NCBI GenBank assembly: GCA_903231505.1
Contig: CAFBRK010000325.1
Location: 1-34,437, forward strand
Length of the DNA: 34,437 nt
Source: Olavius algarvensis associated proteobacterium Delta 3
Lineage (GTDB): Bacteria; Desulfobacterota; Desulfobacteria; Desulfobacterales; CAFBRK01
Direction: 5' to 3'
Shown one piece after another: positions 15,532 through 25,637 of this stretch. The translations under genes and the position numbers were made by a program. Every line of letters begins with the position of its first letter. Position 1 is the first letter of the stretch. The notes beneath the pieces are model-generated. The model was not told where the DNA came from. It searched no databases and saw only the letters and a program-made list of their open reading frames with translations.

Positions 15532-15548
15532 TTATCTTGACATCAAGA
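15532..15548. promoter_or_regulatory. MhqR-like operator in front of the dioxygenase-esterase gene
   Basis: This is the second exact copy of TTATCTTGACATCAAGA, 19 bases before the ATG at 15568. The GGGGAGG ribosome site lies just after it, so bound repressor would block initiation or early elongation. TTGACA within it cannot serve as a usual -35 for this gene, because the start point would then fall at the coding start. Confidence 0.75.
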
Positions 15549-15567
15549 CGATCGGGGAGGTTAACTC

Positions 15568-17175
15568 ATGAACGCAAGAAAGCATAGTGCTGCGATCAAC
15601 GGAATTCATCACATCACGGCCATCACTTCCTCGGCCATGGAAAACCTGTTCTTTTATGAGGAGGCGCTGGGGCTGCGTCTGGTCAAACAGACTGTTAATT
15701 TTGACGATCCCTACACGTACCATCTCTACTATGGCGACGGTGCCGGAGCGCCGGGCACGATCCTCACCTTTTTCCCTTGGGAAGGGCTGCCTACGGGACG
15801 ATCCGGTTCGGGTATGGTCACTGCCATTGCCTTTGCCATTCCGGAATACTCTGTGGACTTCTGGCTCAAACGCTTGCAGCGCCTGGATATCCCCGCCGGC
15901 AAGGAGACCCGGTTCGGCGAACCGGTGATCACATTTACAGATCCCCACGGCCTGGCCCTGGAACTTATCGGCACCGCCGAAACGCCGGCGACCGCAGTAT
16001 GGCAGGACGGGCCCATTCCCGGCGAGCACGCCATTGCCGGTTTTCACTCCGCGACCATCGTTCTACAGAATATCGACAACACTCGGCTGCTGCTCACCGA
16101 AGTCATGGGGATGTCTTCGGTTGGCCGTGAAAACAGCCGCGTTCGCTTCACGATGTGCGATAATAGCGCACCTGGGCACCTTCTGGATGTGGTCGCGGAT
16201 CCGGACGCCCCCCCGGCGCAACAGGGGGGCGGCACCGTGCACCACATTGCGTTTCGCACCGAAAATTCGGAGGCCCAGGCGATATGGCAGAAAACCCTCA
16301 GACAAAGCGGCGTACCGGTCACCGAGGTTCGTGATAGAAAATACTTTCGATCCATCTATTTTCACGAACCAGGTGGTGTCCTGTTTGAGATTGCCACGGA
16401 TCCACCGGGTTTTGCGATAGACGAAGACATGCGCCGTCTGGGTGAGCGTTTGCAGCTACCGGAGCAATATGAGTCGATGCGGAGGGCCATCCAGAATCAG
16501 CTGCCGCCTCTGCGGGTTCCCGAATTCCGGCACATCTACGTGCCGTCGGACGCCCGCGAGGAGAATGATGAAACGTTGGTGACCCTGCACGGCACCGGCG
16601 GCGATGAGCAAGATCTTGTCGACATTGCCCGGGAGATCACCGCAACAGCCCCGATCCTCAGCCCCCGAGGCAAAGTCCCTGAAAACGGGATGCCCCGTTT
16701 TTTTAAACGATTGGCCGACGGGGTATTCGACGAGGAGGATGTTGTGTTCCGGGCCCGGGAACTGGCGGATTTTTTGATTGGCGCGGCGTACCGTTATCGC
16801 CGGCGATCGGAACATCTTGTAGCGCTGGGGTACTCCAATGGCGCCAATATCGCTGCCGCTGTCATCTTGCTTCGACCGGAGATCTTCTCCAGAGCCGTCC
16901 TGTTTCGCCCGATGATGCCGCTGCACCAGGTCGATCTGCCCGTTCTCGATGGCAAACAGATCCTTGTCCTACGGGGGAAGTACGACACGGTCATTCCGGC
17001 CGAGGGTACGGACCGGCTCATCGAGGCTCTGACAGAGGCCGGGGCAGAGGTTGAGGTTGTGACCATGGACGCCGGGCACGAATTGACGAGAGGAGATATA
17101 ACGATCGCCTCCGGTTGGATGGCACGGGGCCGGCAAACGATTCAGGCGGAGGCAATCACCCCGGGCACGATTTGA
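15568..17175 (+). CDS. Ring-cleaving dioxygenase (VOC) fused to alpha/beta-hydrolase esterase
   Basis: A 535-residue two-domain protein. Residues 1-315 hold two vicinal-oxygen-chelate units like MhqO/MhqE glyoxalase-type dioxygenases; likely metal ligands are His14/15 in GIHHIT, His225/226 in TVHHIAF and Glu274 in LFEIAT. Residues 330-535 are a phospholipase/carboxylesterase (COG0400, MhqD-like). It has the oxyanion LHGTGGDEQDL, the nucleophile serine in GYSNGAN (about 423), Asp473 in GKYDTVIP and His504 in AGHELTRGD. In Bacillus the two activities are separate genes of the MhqR regulon that detoxify hydroquinones and other electrophiles. GGGGAGG lies 7 bases before the ATG. A nitroreductase follows. 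The real substrate, and whether oxygen is used in this likely anaerobe, are unknown. Confidence 0.9.
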   Translation: MNARKHSAAINGIHHITAITSSAMENLFFYEEALGLRLVKQTVNFDDPYTYHLYYGDGAGAPGTILTFFPWEGLPTGRSGSGMVTAIAFAIPEYSVDFWLKRLQRLDIPAGKETRFGEPVITFTDPHGLALELIGTAETPATAVWQDGPIPGEHAIAGFHSATIVLQNIDNTRLLLTEVMGMSSVGRENSRVRFTMCDNSAPGHLLDVVADPDAPPAQQGGGTVHHIAFRTENSEAQAIWQKTLRQSGVPVTEVRDRKYFRSIYFHEPGGVLFEIATDPPGFAIDEDMRRLGERLQLPEQYESMRRAIQNQLPPLRVPEFRHIYVPSDAREENDETLVTLHGTGGDEQDLVDIAREITATAPILSPRGKVPENGMPRFFKRLADGVFDEEDVVFRARELADFLIGAAYRYRRRSEHLVALGYSNGANIAAAVILLRPEIFSRAVLFRPMMPLHQVDLPVLDGKQILVLRGKYDTVIPAEGTDRLIEALTEAGAEVEVVTMDAGHELTRGDITIASGWMARGRQTIQAEAITPGTI

Positions 17176-17289
17176 AAGGTCCGGTAAATAGAAGTAATTC
17201 TTGTTGGAAGAATACCGGAACACTACGAAGAAGCATATCACAGGCCAGATGCAACGAATGTAAACAACATACACACGGGGAGGGGAATC

Positions 17290-17919
17290 ATGAATTACGC
17301 TGATGTTGTCGAAAAACGGCGCGCCATAAACGTTTTTGATGTAGACAGGGATGTTCCGGATGACGTTTTGCAGCAGATGATCGAACTGGCCGCGAAAGCA
17401 CCGTCGAGTTTCAATCTCCAACCGTGGAACGTGGTGGTTCTTCGAGACGCTGCCGACAAGGCGCGTCTCCGGTCTCTGGCCTGGGATCAGCCCAAGGTTA
17501 CCGAAGCACCGGTCGTGTTCATCGTGCTGGCGGACCGGGACGGCTGGAAGGAGGGGCATCCCACGGTGGAGCGTAACTGGCAGGAAATGCTTGACGCCGG
17601 AATGATGACAGACGACCAGAGAGACTGGTTTCTCAACGCGGCAAAAACGCTCTACAATTGGGGCTCGGAAGCAGATCTTGCCTTTGCCGCCAAAAACGCT
17701 GGATTTTTCGGAATGGGCCTGATGTACGCGGCAACCAGCCTGGGTCTGGAAACCCATCCCATGGACGGGTTCGACCATGAGGGTGTGCGAAAGGAATTCA
17801 ACATTCCGGACAACTACTGGATACCGATGCTGCTCGCTGTGGGTTATCTCCGCCCGGGGCAGGACGTCTTTCCCCCAAAATGGCGAAAGGGGTATGAAGA
17901 TATCGTGGTCGCTTTTTAA
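17290..17919 (+). CDS. Nitroreductase family protein (MhqN-like)
   Basis: A 209-residue FMN-dependent NAD(P)H oxidoreductase that reduces quinones or nitro compounds. Family signs are the N-terminal EKRRAINVFD (RRS/A-type FMN contact), the AAKAPSSFNLQPWNVVVL segment, and the C-terminal MDGFDHEGVRKEFNIP with GYLRPGQD. GGGGAGGGG precedes the ATG by 5 bases. It lies 114 bases after the dioxygenase-esterase gene with no operator copy between, so it is probably in the same transcript. The gap contains ATTCTT-GTTGG-AAGAAT, a short hairpin. Its place matches MhqN in the Bacillus MhqR regulon. Confidence 0.9.
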   Translation: MNYADVVEKRRAINVFDVDRDVPDDVLQQMIELAAKAPSSFNLQPWNVVVLRDAADKARLRSLAWDQPKVTEAPVVFIVLADRDGWKEGHPTVERNWQEMLDAGMMTDDQRDWFLNAAKTLYNWGSEADLAFAAKNAGFFGMGLMYAATSLGLETHPMDGFDHEGVRKEFNIPDNYWIPMLLAVGYLRPGQDVFPPKWRKGYEDIVVAF

Positions 17920-17990
17920 AACTGCAGTAAGCAAGATATGTTGTGCCGGCTGGCAGATCTTCGGGAGCAATCAGGGAAAATACCACCCGG

Positions 17991-18060
17991 AATCGGTATC
18001 GACCTAAAAAATAGTACTCTTGTTTCGATTCCGATACCGATAGCGACGCCGATGCCGAAA
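17991..18060. repeat. Hexamer-type CCGATA repeat
   Basis: Degenerate six-base repeats based on CGATNC run from about 18026 to 18060. An oppositely oriented ATCGGTATCG lies at about 17994-18003, so a hairpin could form. A related, more regular array is at 33444-33518. Confidence 0.55.
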
Positions 18061-18095
18061 AAAAGGGGTCACCAACACTTGGGCGATGACCCCTT
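18058..18095 (-). terminator. Terminator of the glycerol importer operon
   Basis: AAGGGGTCA (18063-18071) and TGACCCCTT (18087-18095) form a 9-bp stem. On the minus strand it is followed by a T-run (plus-strand A 18058-18064). It lies about 30 bases past the glpV stop. Confidence 0.8.
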
Positions 18096-18125
18096 CAGAT
18101 CGAGCATTATCTTTAGTCTATCGGA

Positions 18126-19883
<1,758 letters not shown>

Positions 19884-20056
19884 CGCCTTCTCCTTTCTGT
19901 AGAGGTTTCTGTAAAGGTGGTTGTAGCTGAAAGCCTTACCGACTGACCGCAGAGGGCGGCGTGTGCGATAAAGCCAATGAGCATTGTTGTGCCTGCCGGT
20001 ATCAAGGCGTTGACCCCGGGGAGCCTCCCCAGGATGCCCTTATGGTGCCGGTCTGT

Positions 20057-20335
20057 TTATCCCCAGCGGATGGCTATGACCACCCAGACAACGGAGATAC
20101 CCGTGGCGTACCACAGGGGCAAATCGGTCAGTCCCAACCAGGCGAGGTGGATATAGGCGCTTCCCAGTAATCCCAAAAAGAAACGCGTGCCACGTGTGGT
20201 GGGAATCAGAAAAAACCCCCTTCGCTCGACGGTGGGGGACACCAATTCCCAGATCAGCATACCGACAAGCATCAGGAAAATCGTCGTAAAGAAAATTGCC
20301 GTCGTCCCGGTCCAATACATCCATTCGAGACTCAT
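20057..20335 (-). CDS. DUF2160 small membrane protein of glycerol importer operon
   Basis: A 92-residue integral membrane protein with three likely helices (residues 8-30, 50-68 and 72-90), starting MSLEWMYWTGTTAIFF and containing SPTVERRGFFLIPTTRGTR. DUF2160 proteins are found between the second permease and the binding protein in GlpSTPQV-type operons, exactly as here. Its function is unknown; it may assist assembly of the transporter. AGAGGGG lies 6 bases before the start. Confidence 0.88.
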   Translation of the reverse strand: MSLEWMYWTGTTAIFFTTIFLMLVGMLIWELVSPTVERRGFFLIPTTRGTRFFLGLLGSAYIHLAWLGLTDLPLWYATGISVVWVVIAIRWG

Positions 20336-20347
20336 GGTTGTCCCCTC

Positions 20348-21151
20348 TTACACGCGGCCCAGGGCAAAACCCTTGGCCAAGTGGTTCCGTACAAACCAGA
20401 TCACCAGCCCTCCCGGGACAATCGTCAACACGCCGGCTGCGGCCAGAAGACCCCAGTCCAGGCCCGTTGCACTGATCGTGCGGGTCATGGTGGCGACAAT
20501 CGGTTTTGCCTCGGTAATCGTCAGTGTCCGGGCAAAGAGCAGTTCGACCCAACTGAACATAAAACAGAAGAATGCGGTCACGCCGACCCCGGCGCGAATC
20601 AGCGGAATAAAAATGGTGATAAAAAAGCGCGGAAAGCTGTAGCCGTCGATAAACGCAGTTTCGTCGATTTCCTTTGGAATCCCGGACATAAAACCTTCCA
20701 GAATCCAGATAGCCAGGGGCACGTTGAACAGACAATGGGCCAGGGCCACGGCCATGTGGGTGTCCATCAGGTTGATGGTGGAGTACAGTTGAAGATAGGG
20801 CAGAAGAAAAACTGCCGGGGGCGCCATGCGGTTGGTCAACAGCCAGAAAAACATTTGCCCGTCCCCGATGAATTTATACCGCGAAAAGGCATAGGCCGCG
20901 GGCAGTGCAAAGGCCAATGACATCACGGTGTTCATGCCGACATAAATCATGGCATTGATGTAAGCCGTGTACCATGTCGGGTCCGTAAATATCTTGATGT
21001 AATTGGCAAAGGTCGGGTCCTTCGGGTAGAGGGCAAAGTAGCCGAGGATATCGGCATTGGTCCTCAGGGACATGTTGAGCATCCAGTAAATCGGAAGGAT
21101 GAGAACTCCAAAATAAACGCAAAGCGCGATGGTTCGTTTCTGGATTTTCAT
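20348..21151 (-). CDS. glpQ: Glycerol ABC transporter permease
   Basis: A 267-residue inner-membrane permease of the MalG type, with about six transmembrane helices. The cytoplasmic EAA loop reads GIPKEIDETAFIDGYSFPRFF, which contacts the ATPases. The start MKIQKRTIALCVYFGVLILP at 21151 overlaps the stop of the preceding permease (ATGA); the longer open frame upstream is inside that gene and is rejected. The name glpQ follows Rhizobium usage and is not the E. coli phosphodiesterase. Confidence 0.9.
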   Translation of the reverse strand: MKIQKRTIALCVYFGVLILPIYWMLNMSLRTNADILGYFALYPKDPTFANYIKIFTDPTWYTAYINAMIYVGMNTVMSLAFALPAAYAFSRYKFIGDGQMFFWLLTNRMAPPAVFLLPYLQLYSTINLMDTHMAVALAHCLFNVPLAIWILEGFMSGIPKEIDETAFIDGYSFPRFFITIFIPLIRAGVGVTAFFCFMFSWVELLFARTLTITEAKPIVATMTRTISATGLDWGLLAAAGVLTIVPGGLVIWFVRNHLAKGFALGRV

Positions 21152-22029
21152 GCCTTCTCTCCTCTTCCCACGTTCAGAAGGGCCTGGTAGAATGCAAAAC
21201 TGAAGAGCAGGACAATGAGAAAGTAGATCAGCGAAAAGGCCGCCGCCGGCCCCAGGTCGAATTGCATGGTGGCCAGCTTCACCAGGTAGATGGACAGGAA
21301 GGTGGTCGTGTTGCCGGGACCGCCGCCGGTAAGGGCAAAGGGCTCCGCATAGATGAGAAAGCTGTCCATCCAGCGCAGCAGCACGGCAATGGTTAACACA
21401 CCGCGCATTTTGGGCAGCTGAATGTAAAGGAAGGTAGCCCACGCCGAGGCGCCGTCGATTTTTGCCGCCTGGAAGTAAGCTTCGGGGATGGCCCGCAACC
21501 CGGCGTAGGCCAGGAGTGCCACCAGGGGCGTCCAGTGCCAGACCTCCATGGCCAGCAGCGTAATCCAGGCATAAATCGGTTTCGCCGTGTGATCAAAGGG
21601 CACTTCGAGTAAATCCAGGCTGTTGATTCCCACCCCGAATAGACCGATATCCGGCCGGGTGAAGATGATCCAGATGGTACCGATCACGTTCCAGGGAATG
21701 ACCAGCGGCAGCGCCAGGATCACCAGTGAGGCGGAGACCCCCCAGCCGCGTTTGGGCATGGCCAGCGCAATCAGTATGCCGAGGGGGATTTCAATCAGCA
21801 GAACGAGCCCGGAAAACATGAATTGACGCCAAAGGGCATCATGCAGCCGGTGGTTGCCCAGCATCTCCTTGAACCATTCGGTTCCGACAAAGACGGCCTC
21901 TCCCGGCCCGAAAATGTCCTGGATCGAATAGTTGACGACCGTCATCAGGGGAATAATGCCGCTGAAGGCGACAATGATAAATGCCGGCAATACCAGAAAC
22001 CAGGCTTTATTGTTTGGCCATTTTTCCAT
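21148..22029 (-). CDS. glpP: Glycerol ABC transporter permease
   Basis: A 293-residue inner-membrane permease of the MalF/UgpA type that pairs with the next gene's product. It has six likely helices and the EAA loop RAIPEAYFQAAKIDGASAW. Further typical segments are FALTGGGPGNTTTFLSIY and an early FSGIIPLMTVVNYS. The gene lies 13 bases after glpT and is coupled to glpQ by a 4-base overlap. Confidence 0.92.
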   Translation of the reverse strand: MEKWPNNKAWFLVLPAFIIVAFSGIIPLMTVVNYSIQDIFGPGEAVFVGTEWFKEMLGNHRLHDALWRQFMFSGLVLLIEIPLGILIALAMPKRGWGVSASLVILALPLVIPWNVIGTIWIIFTRPDIGLFGVGINSLDLLEVPFDHTAKPIYAWITLLAMEVWHWTPLVALLAYAGLRAIPEAYFQAAKIDGASAWATFLYIQLPKMRGVLTIAVLLRWMDSFLIYAEPFALTGGGPGNTTTFLSIYLVKLATMQFDLGPAAAFSLIYFLIVLLFSFAFYQALLNVGRGEKA

Positions 22030-22042
22030 ATCGCCGCTCCTT

Positions 22043-23128
22043 CTACTTGATCAGCCGCCCGTCGGCAAACAGCCGGGTCCACTCCAGAGGAAAAACGAGC
22101 CACGCCTGGTCCTCGGGAATGGGTTCGCTTTCCGGCACCCGGGCCCGCAACGTCTTACCATCCAGGGTAAGATTCACAAGCCTGTAGCTGCCCTGGTCTT
22201 CAACCATTTTGACGTTGGCGGGCACGCCCCCGTCGACCGCCACGGACGACACCTGAAGGTGTATGGGCCGGATTCCCAATTCGATTTTGCCCTGGGCGTT
22301 GCGCCCCTTTGCCGCCACACCGTCGTCCAGAGGGATCCGGGCGCCATTGCATCGCGCCACATTTCCTTCCAGGGTGCAGTCCAGAAAGTTCATACCGGGG
22401 CTACCGATGAAGTAGCCCACGAAGGTGTGCTCGGGATTATCAAAAAGGTCCTGAGGCGAACCGATTTGGACGATTTCGCCCTCGTACATCACCACCACTT
22501 TGTCGGCAAATGTCAGGGCTTCCACCTGGTCATGGGTCACGTAGATAAAGGTCAGTTTCAACTGTTCGTGGATATCTTTGAGTTTGCGCCTCAGGTTCCA
22601 TTTCAGATGGGGGTCGATTACGGTCAACGGTTCATCAAACAAGATGGCCGCCACGTCGCTTCGCACCAGCCCTCTGCCCAGGGATATTTTCTGCTTGGCA
22701 TCGGCGGCCAACCCTTCGGCCCGCTTGTTCAGATATGGAGTCAGGTCGAGAATGTCGGCCACCTCGCGGACGCGACGGTCGACTTCGCCGCTCTCAACAC
22801 CCCGATTGCGTAGTGGAAACGCCAGATTGTTGAAAACCGACATGGTGTCGTAAAGCACGGGAAACTGGAAGACCTGGGCGATGTTGCGTTTTTCCGGGGG
22901 CAACCCCGTGACATCGATTCCGTCGTAAAGCACCTTCCCGCGGGTAGGGATCAGCAGGCCGGAAATGATGTTCAGCAAGGTGGTTTTGCCGCAACCCGAC
23001 GGCCCCAGCAAGGCATAGGCACCGCCATCCTCCCAGACATACTGGATCCGCTTCAGGGCGTAGTCCGATTCGTCCGCGGGGTTGGGATGATAGCTGTGGG
23101 CAATTTCATTGAGTTCGATGCGCGCCAT
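22043..23128 (-). CDS. glpT: Glycerol ABC transporter ATPase 2
   Basis: A 361-residue cytoplasmic ATPase of the MalK type. Walker A is GPSGCGKTT, Walker B is AAILFDEPL and the switch histidine is in VTHDQVEAL. The signature motif is unusual: LAADAKQKISLGRG instead of LSGGQ. A C-terminal OB-like regulatory domain follows (about residues 240-361). In this transporter family two different ATPases form a heterodimer, this one keeping the normal Walker A and H-loop. TAGGAGA precedes the start. The gene follows glpS by 9 bases. Confidence 0.9.
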   Translation of the reverse strand: MARIELNEIAHSYHPNPADESDYALKRIQYVWEDGGAYALLGPSGCGKTTLLNIISGLLIPTRGKVLYDGIDVTGLPPEKRNIAQVFQFPVLYDTMSVFNNLAFPLRNRGVESGEVDRRVREVADILDLTPYLNKRAEGLAADAKQKISLGRGLVRSDVAAILFDEPLTVIDPHLKWNLRRKLKDIHEQLKLTFIYVTHDQVEALTFADKVVVMYEGEIVQIGSPQDLFDNPEHTFVGYFIGSPGMNFLDCTLEGNVARCNGARIPLDDGVAAKGRNAQGKIELGIRPIHLQVSSVAVDGGVPANVKMVEDQGSYRLVNLTLDGKTLRARVPESEPIPEDQAWLVFPLEWTRLFADGRLIK

Positions 23129-23137
23129 GGCAGTCTC

Positions 23138-24238
23138 CTAAACGGCCTTTGCGTGAATGCGGTCAACGGAAGGCGCTGCAACCAGGTTGTCCTCCGGATC
23201 GAAGACAAAAAGGCACCCCGGGCTGACATAAAGGGTCACCGCCGACCCGATCCGATAGGGATGAATCCCGTCTTCCTGGGCCACAAGCCGGTCGCCGGCA
23301 TGGTGGAAGTGGATAAAGGTTTCCGATCCATTGATTTCGGCCAGCTCCACCTGGGCCTGGATTTGGGCATCGGTTGGACCATTTTTCGACAGAAAAAAAT
23401 GATTGGAGCGGATGCCAAAGGTGTAATCGCCGTCAGGCAAATTTCGCATGTCCCCTTCCAGAGGAACACGAATATCTTGCCCAAAAACGGCTGTCCGTTT
23501 CTGAATCCGGCCTCCAAGAAAATTGATGGGCGGGTCGCTGAACACTTCAGCCACCTTGACGGTGGCCGGGTTTCGGTAGACGGCCTGGGTGGTGCCGGAT
23601 TGCAGAATACGCCCTTCGTCAAGAACCGTAATGTTACCGCCGAGCAACAGGGCCTCGGTCGGTTCCGTGGTGGTGTAAACGACAATCGCTTGTCGCCGGG
23701 AGAAGATGTCTTGAAGCTCAACCCGTAGTTCTTCACGAAGTTTGTAGTCCAGATTGACCAGCGGCTCATCCATCAGGAGCAGTTCGGCGTTTTTCACCAT
23801 GGCCCTTGCAATGGCGGTGCGCTGTTGCTGGCCGCCGGACAGCTCGGCGGGCAGTCGGTCAAGCAGATCGTCGATGCGCAGCATTCCGGCAATATCGCGC
23901 ACCTTTCGATCGATCTCAGATTTCGGAATGCCGCTCGTCTTCAGCGGCGAGGCAATGTTTTGGTAAACGGTCAGGGAAGGATAGTTGATGAACAGCTGGT
24001 AGACCATGGCGACACTGCGCTTGCGAACCGAAACCCCGGTGACATCGCGTCCATCGATGAGAATGCGCCCCTTGGTGGGTCGATCCAGACCGGCCATGAT
24101 CCGAAGCAGCGATGTCTTCCCGGCCAGCGTCCGTCCCAGGATCACATTGCGGGAACCGGATTCAAATTCAAGGTTGACGTCCGCAAGGTGAATCTCACCA
24201 CTGACGGTTCGGTTGATATCCTGAAGGGACACACCCAT
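23138..24238 (-). CDS. glpS: Glycerol ABC transporter ATPase 1
   Basis: A 366-residue cytoplasmic ATPase, first of the importer genes proper. The signature motif is normal (LSGGQQQRTAIARAM) and Walker B reads LLLMDEPL. The Walker A loop is altered (GRTLAGKTS) and the switch region reads VYTTTEPTEAL with no histidine. So this subunit and GlpT complement each other: the full site would combine the normal Walker A and H-loop of GlpT with the normal signature of GlpS. I chose the ATG at 24238 (MGVSLQDI), with GAGGG 9 bases upstream; longer starts at 24298 or 24331 would enter the promoter area. Confidence 0.88.
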   Translation of the reverse strand: MGVSLQDINRTVSGEIHLADVNLEFESGSRNVILGRTLAGKTSLLRIMAGLDRPTKGRILIDGRDVTGVSVRKRSVAMVYQLFINYPSLTVYQNIASPLKTSGIPKSEIDRKVRDIAGMLRIDDLLDRLPAELSGGQQQRTAIARAMVKNAELLLMDEPLVNLDYKLREELRVELQDIFSRRQAIVVYTTTEPTEALLLGGNITVLDEGRILQSGTTQAVYRNPATVKVAEVFSDPPINFLGGRIQKRTAVFGQDIRVPLEGDMRNLPDGDYTFGIRSNHFFLSKNGPTDAQIQAQVELAEINGSETFIHFHHAGDRLVAQEDGIHPYRIGSAVTLYVSPGCLFVFDPEDNLVAAPSVDRIHAKAV

Positions 24239-24336
24239 GAACTGTTTCCCTCTGACTCGATGTTGGGGTTTCGGCGTATCGATCGATGGGGGAGACATCG
24301 ACGCCCGTTGAAGGCTTGCGCATCGACACAATCGAC

Positions 24337-24371
24337 ATATTATGTCTGTATAATTTTCGCAAGTGAAAATT
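24337..24371 (-). promoter_or_regulatory. Inverted repeat and -10-like box upstream of glpS
   Basis: AATTTTC and GAAAATT (24352-24358, 24365-24371) form a perfect inverted repeat with 6 bases between. On the minus strand a TAATAT lies just downstream (24337-24342). This may be a GlpR-type operator over an internal promoter. The -35 box is weak. Confidence 0.4.
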
Positions 24372-24388
24372 CCGTATTTCCGTTTCGA

Positions 24389-25252
24389 CTAATCCAGCCC
24401 GGCGGCATCGTCTGATTCCGACCGGTCATCCGCCCCGTTCTTCCCCCCGGGCAATGCCGTTATCCCCCGACCCGGTGGTGACATATCCACGGCTGAGATC
24501 TCCGGTACACACAGCTGCACTTCGGACATGTTGATGGTGTCAATCAACAGTTGCGGCGGATATTGATCGGTGTAGAGTGCGTCGATTTCGGCGATGTTGC
24601 CGAGCCGCACCATGGCGTTGCGGCCGAACTTGGTGTGATCGGCGGCGAGAAACACTTTTCGGGAATTGTCCATGATCGATCGGGCGGCCCGCACCTCACG
24701 GTAATCAAAGTCAAGTAAGGTGCCGTCCATGTCTATGCCGCTGATACCGATAATACCGTAATCGACCCGAAACTGCTCAATAAAATCGATGGTCAGCGGA
24801 CCGATGATGCCGCCGTCCCGTTGTCGAACCAACCCCCCGGCCACAATGACCTCGAAGTTCTCATTTCCGCTCAGGATCGCGGCGACATGGAGGTTATTGG
24901 TAATGACCCGAAGACCGCGATGATCGAACAGCGCCTTGGCGATCTCTTCGGTGGTGGTGCCGATATTGATGAGCAACGACGCATGATCCGGTATGTGTGC
25001 CGCCACCATTTGTGCAATCTGCTGCTTTTCTTTCAGACACAAGACCTTGCGCTTGGTGTAGGCCACGTTTTCAGTGCTGGGCACCATGCCGGCGCCCCCA
25101 TGATAACGACGGACCAGGCCCTTTTCACTGAGGATGTTGATGTCGCGGCGGATGGTCTGGGGGGTGACACAGAACTCATCGGCCAGAAAATCGATCGTAA
25201 CGAAACCTCTGGACTGCACCAGGTGAGTGATTTTTTCCTGTCGATCACGCAT
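24389..25252 (-). CDS. glpR: DeoR-family glycerol regulator
   Basis: A 287-residue transcriptional repressor of the DeoR/GlpR type. The N-terminal helix-turn-helix is seen in VTIDFLADEFCVTPQTIRRD followed by RRYHGG. The effector domain carries LINIGTTTEEIAKAL and VFLAADHTKFGRNAMV, matching GlpR, which responds to glycerol-3-phosphate. The C-terminus is about 35 residues longer than E. coli GlpR and is low-complexity. AGGAGG precedes the start. It is transcribed toward the importer genes and away from glpA, so it can control both sides of the divergent region. Confidence 0.9.
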   Translation of the reverse strand: MRDRQEKITHLVQSRGFVTIDFLADEFCVTPQTIRRDINILSEKGLVRRYHGGAGMVPSTENVAYTKRKVLCLKEKQQIAQMVAAHIPDHASLLINIGTTTEEIAKALFDHRGLRVITNNLHVAAILSGNENFEVIVAGGLVRQRDGGIIGPLTIDFIEQFRVDYGIIGISGIDMDGTLLDFDYREVRAARSIMDNSRKVFLAADHTKFGRNAMVRLGNIAEIDALYTDQYPPQLLIDTINMSEVQLCVPEISAVDMSPPGRGITALPGGKNGADDRSESDDAAGLD

Positions 25253-25637
25253 GGCGCCTCCTTAGGTCAGGATTTTCAGAAATGATCTGTCCGAAATGGC
25301 CGGCAGCGGCCGCTTCGAAAGGGACCGCAATGCTCTCTTGGGCCGGTGACGCATTTCAGGTTCGGAAAATAAAACGAAATGTTCGATTTAGAATATGAGT
25401 TTCGAAATATCGGTTGTATAATGAAAAACGGTTGTGATAAGTTGATGTTCAGGCATGGAAATCGATCGCTTCCGGCCGATCATAAGCCTTTGATGTGGAT
25501 GAATTTCCCATACCATCGCCGGTTTTTTTTCTCAAGCGAAAAACCATTTTCGCGGATGCGCTTTAAACCCTATTGCGTTTCATCAGAACATGGCAATGTC
25601 CGGATCCACCGATCACCCATCCCCGGATGAGCGCTCC
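25253..25637. promoter_or_regulatory. Divergent glpR/glpA control region
   Basis: This 385-base gap should hold promoters in both directions. At 25378-25395, AATGTTCGATTTAGAATA matches 15 of 18 positions of the E. coli GlpR operator pattern (WATKYTCGWWCGAWMATW, from memory). A weaker copy centred on TTTCGAAA follows near 25400. TATAAT at 25417-25422 may be the -10 of the glpA promoter; its -35 is poor. Confidence 0.5.
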
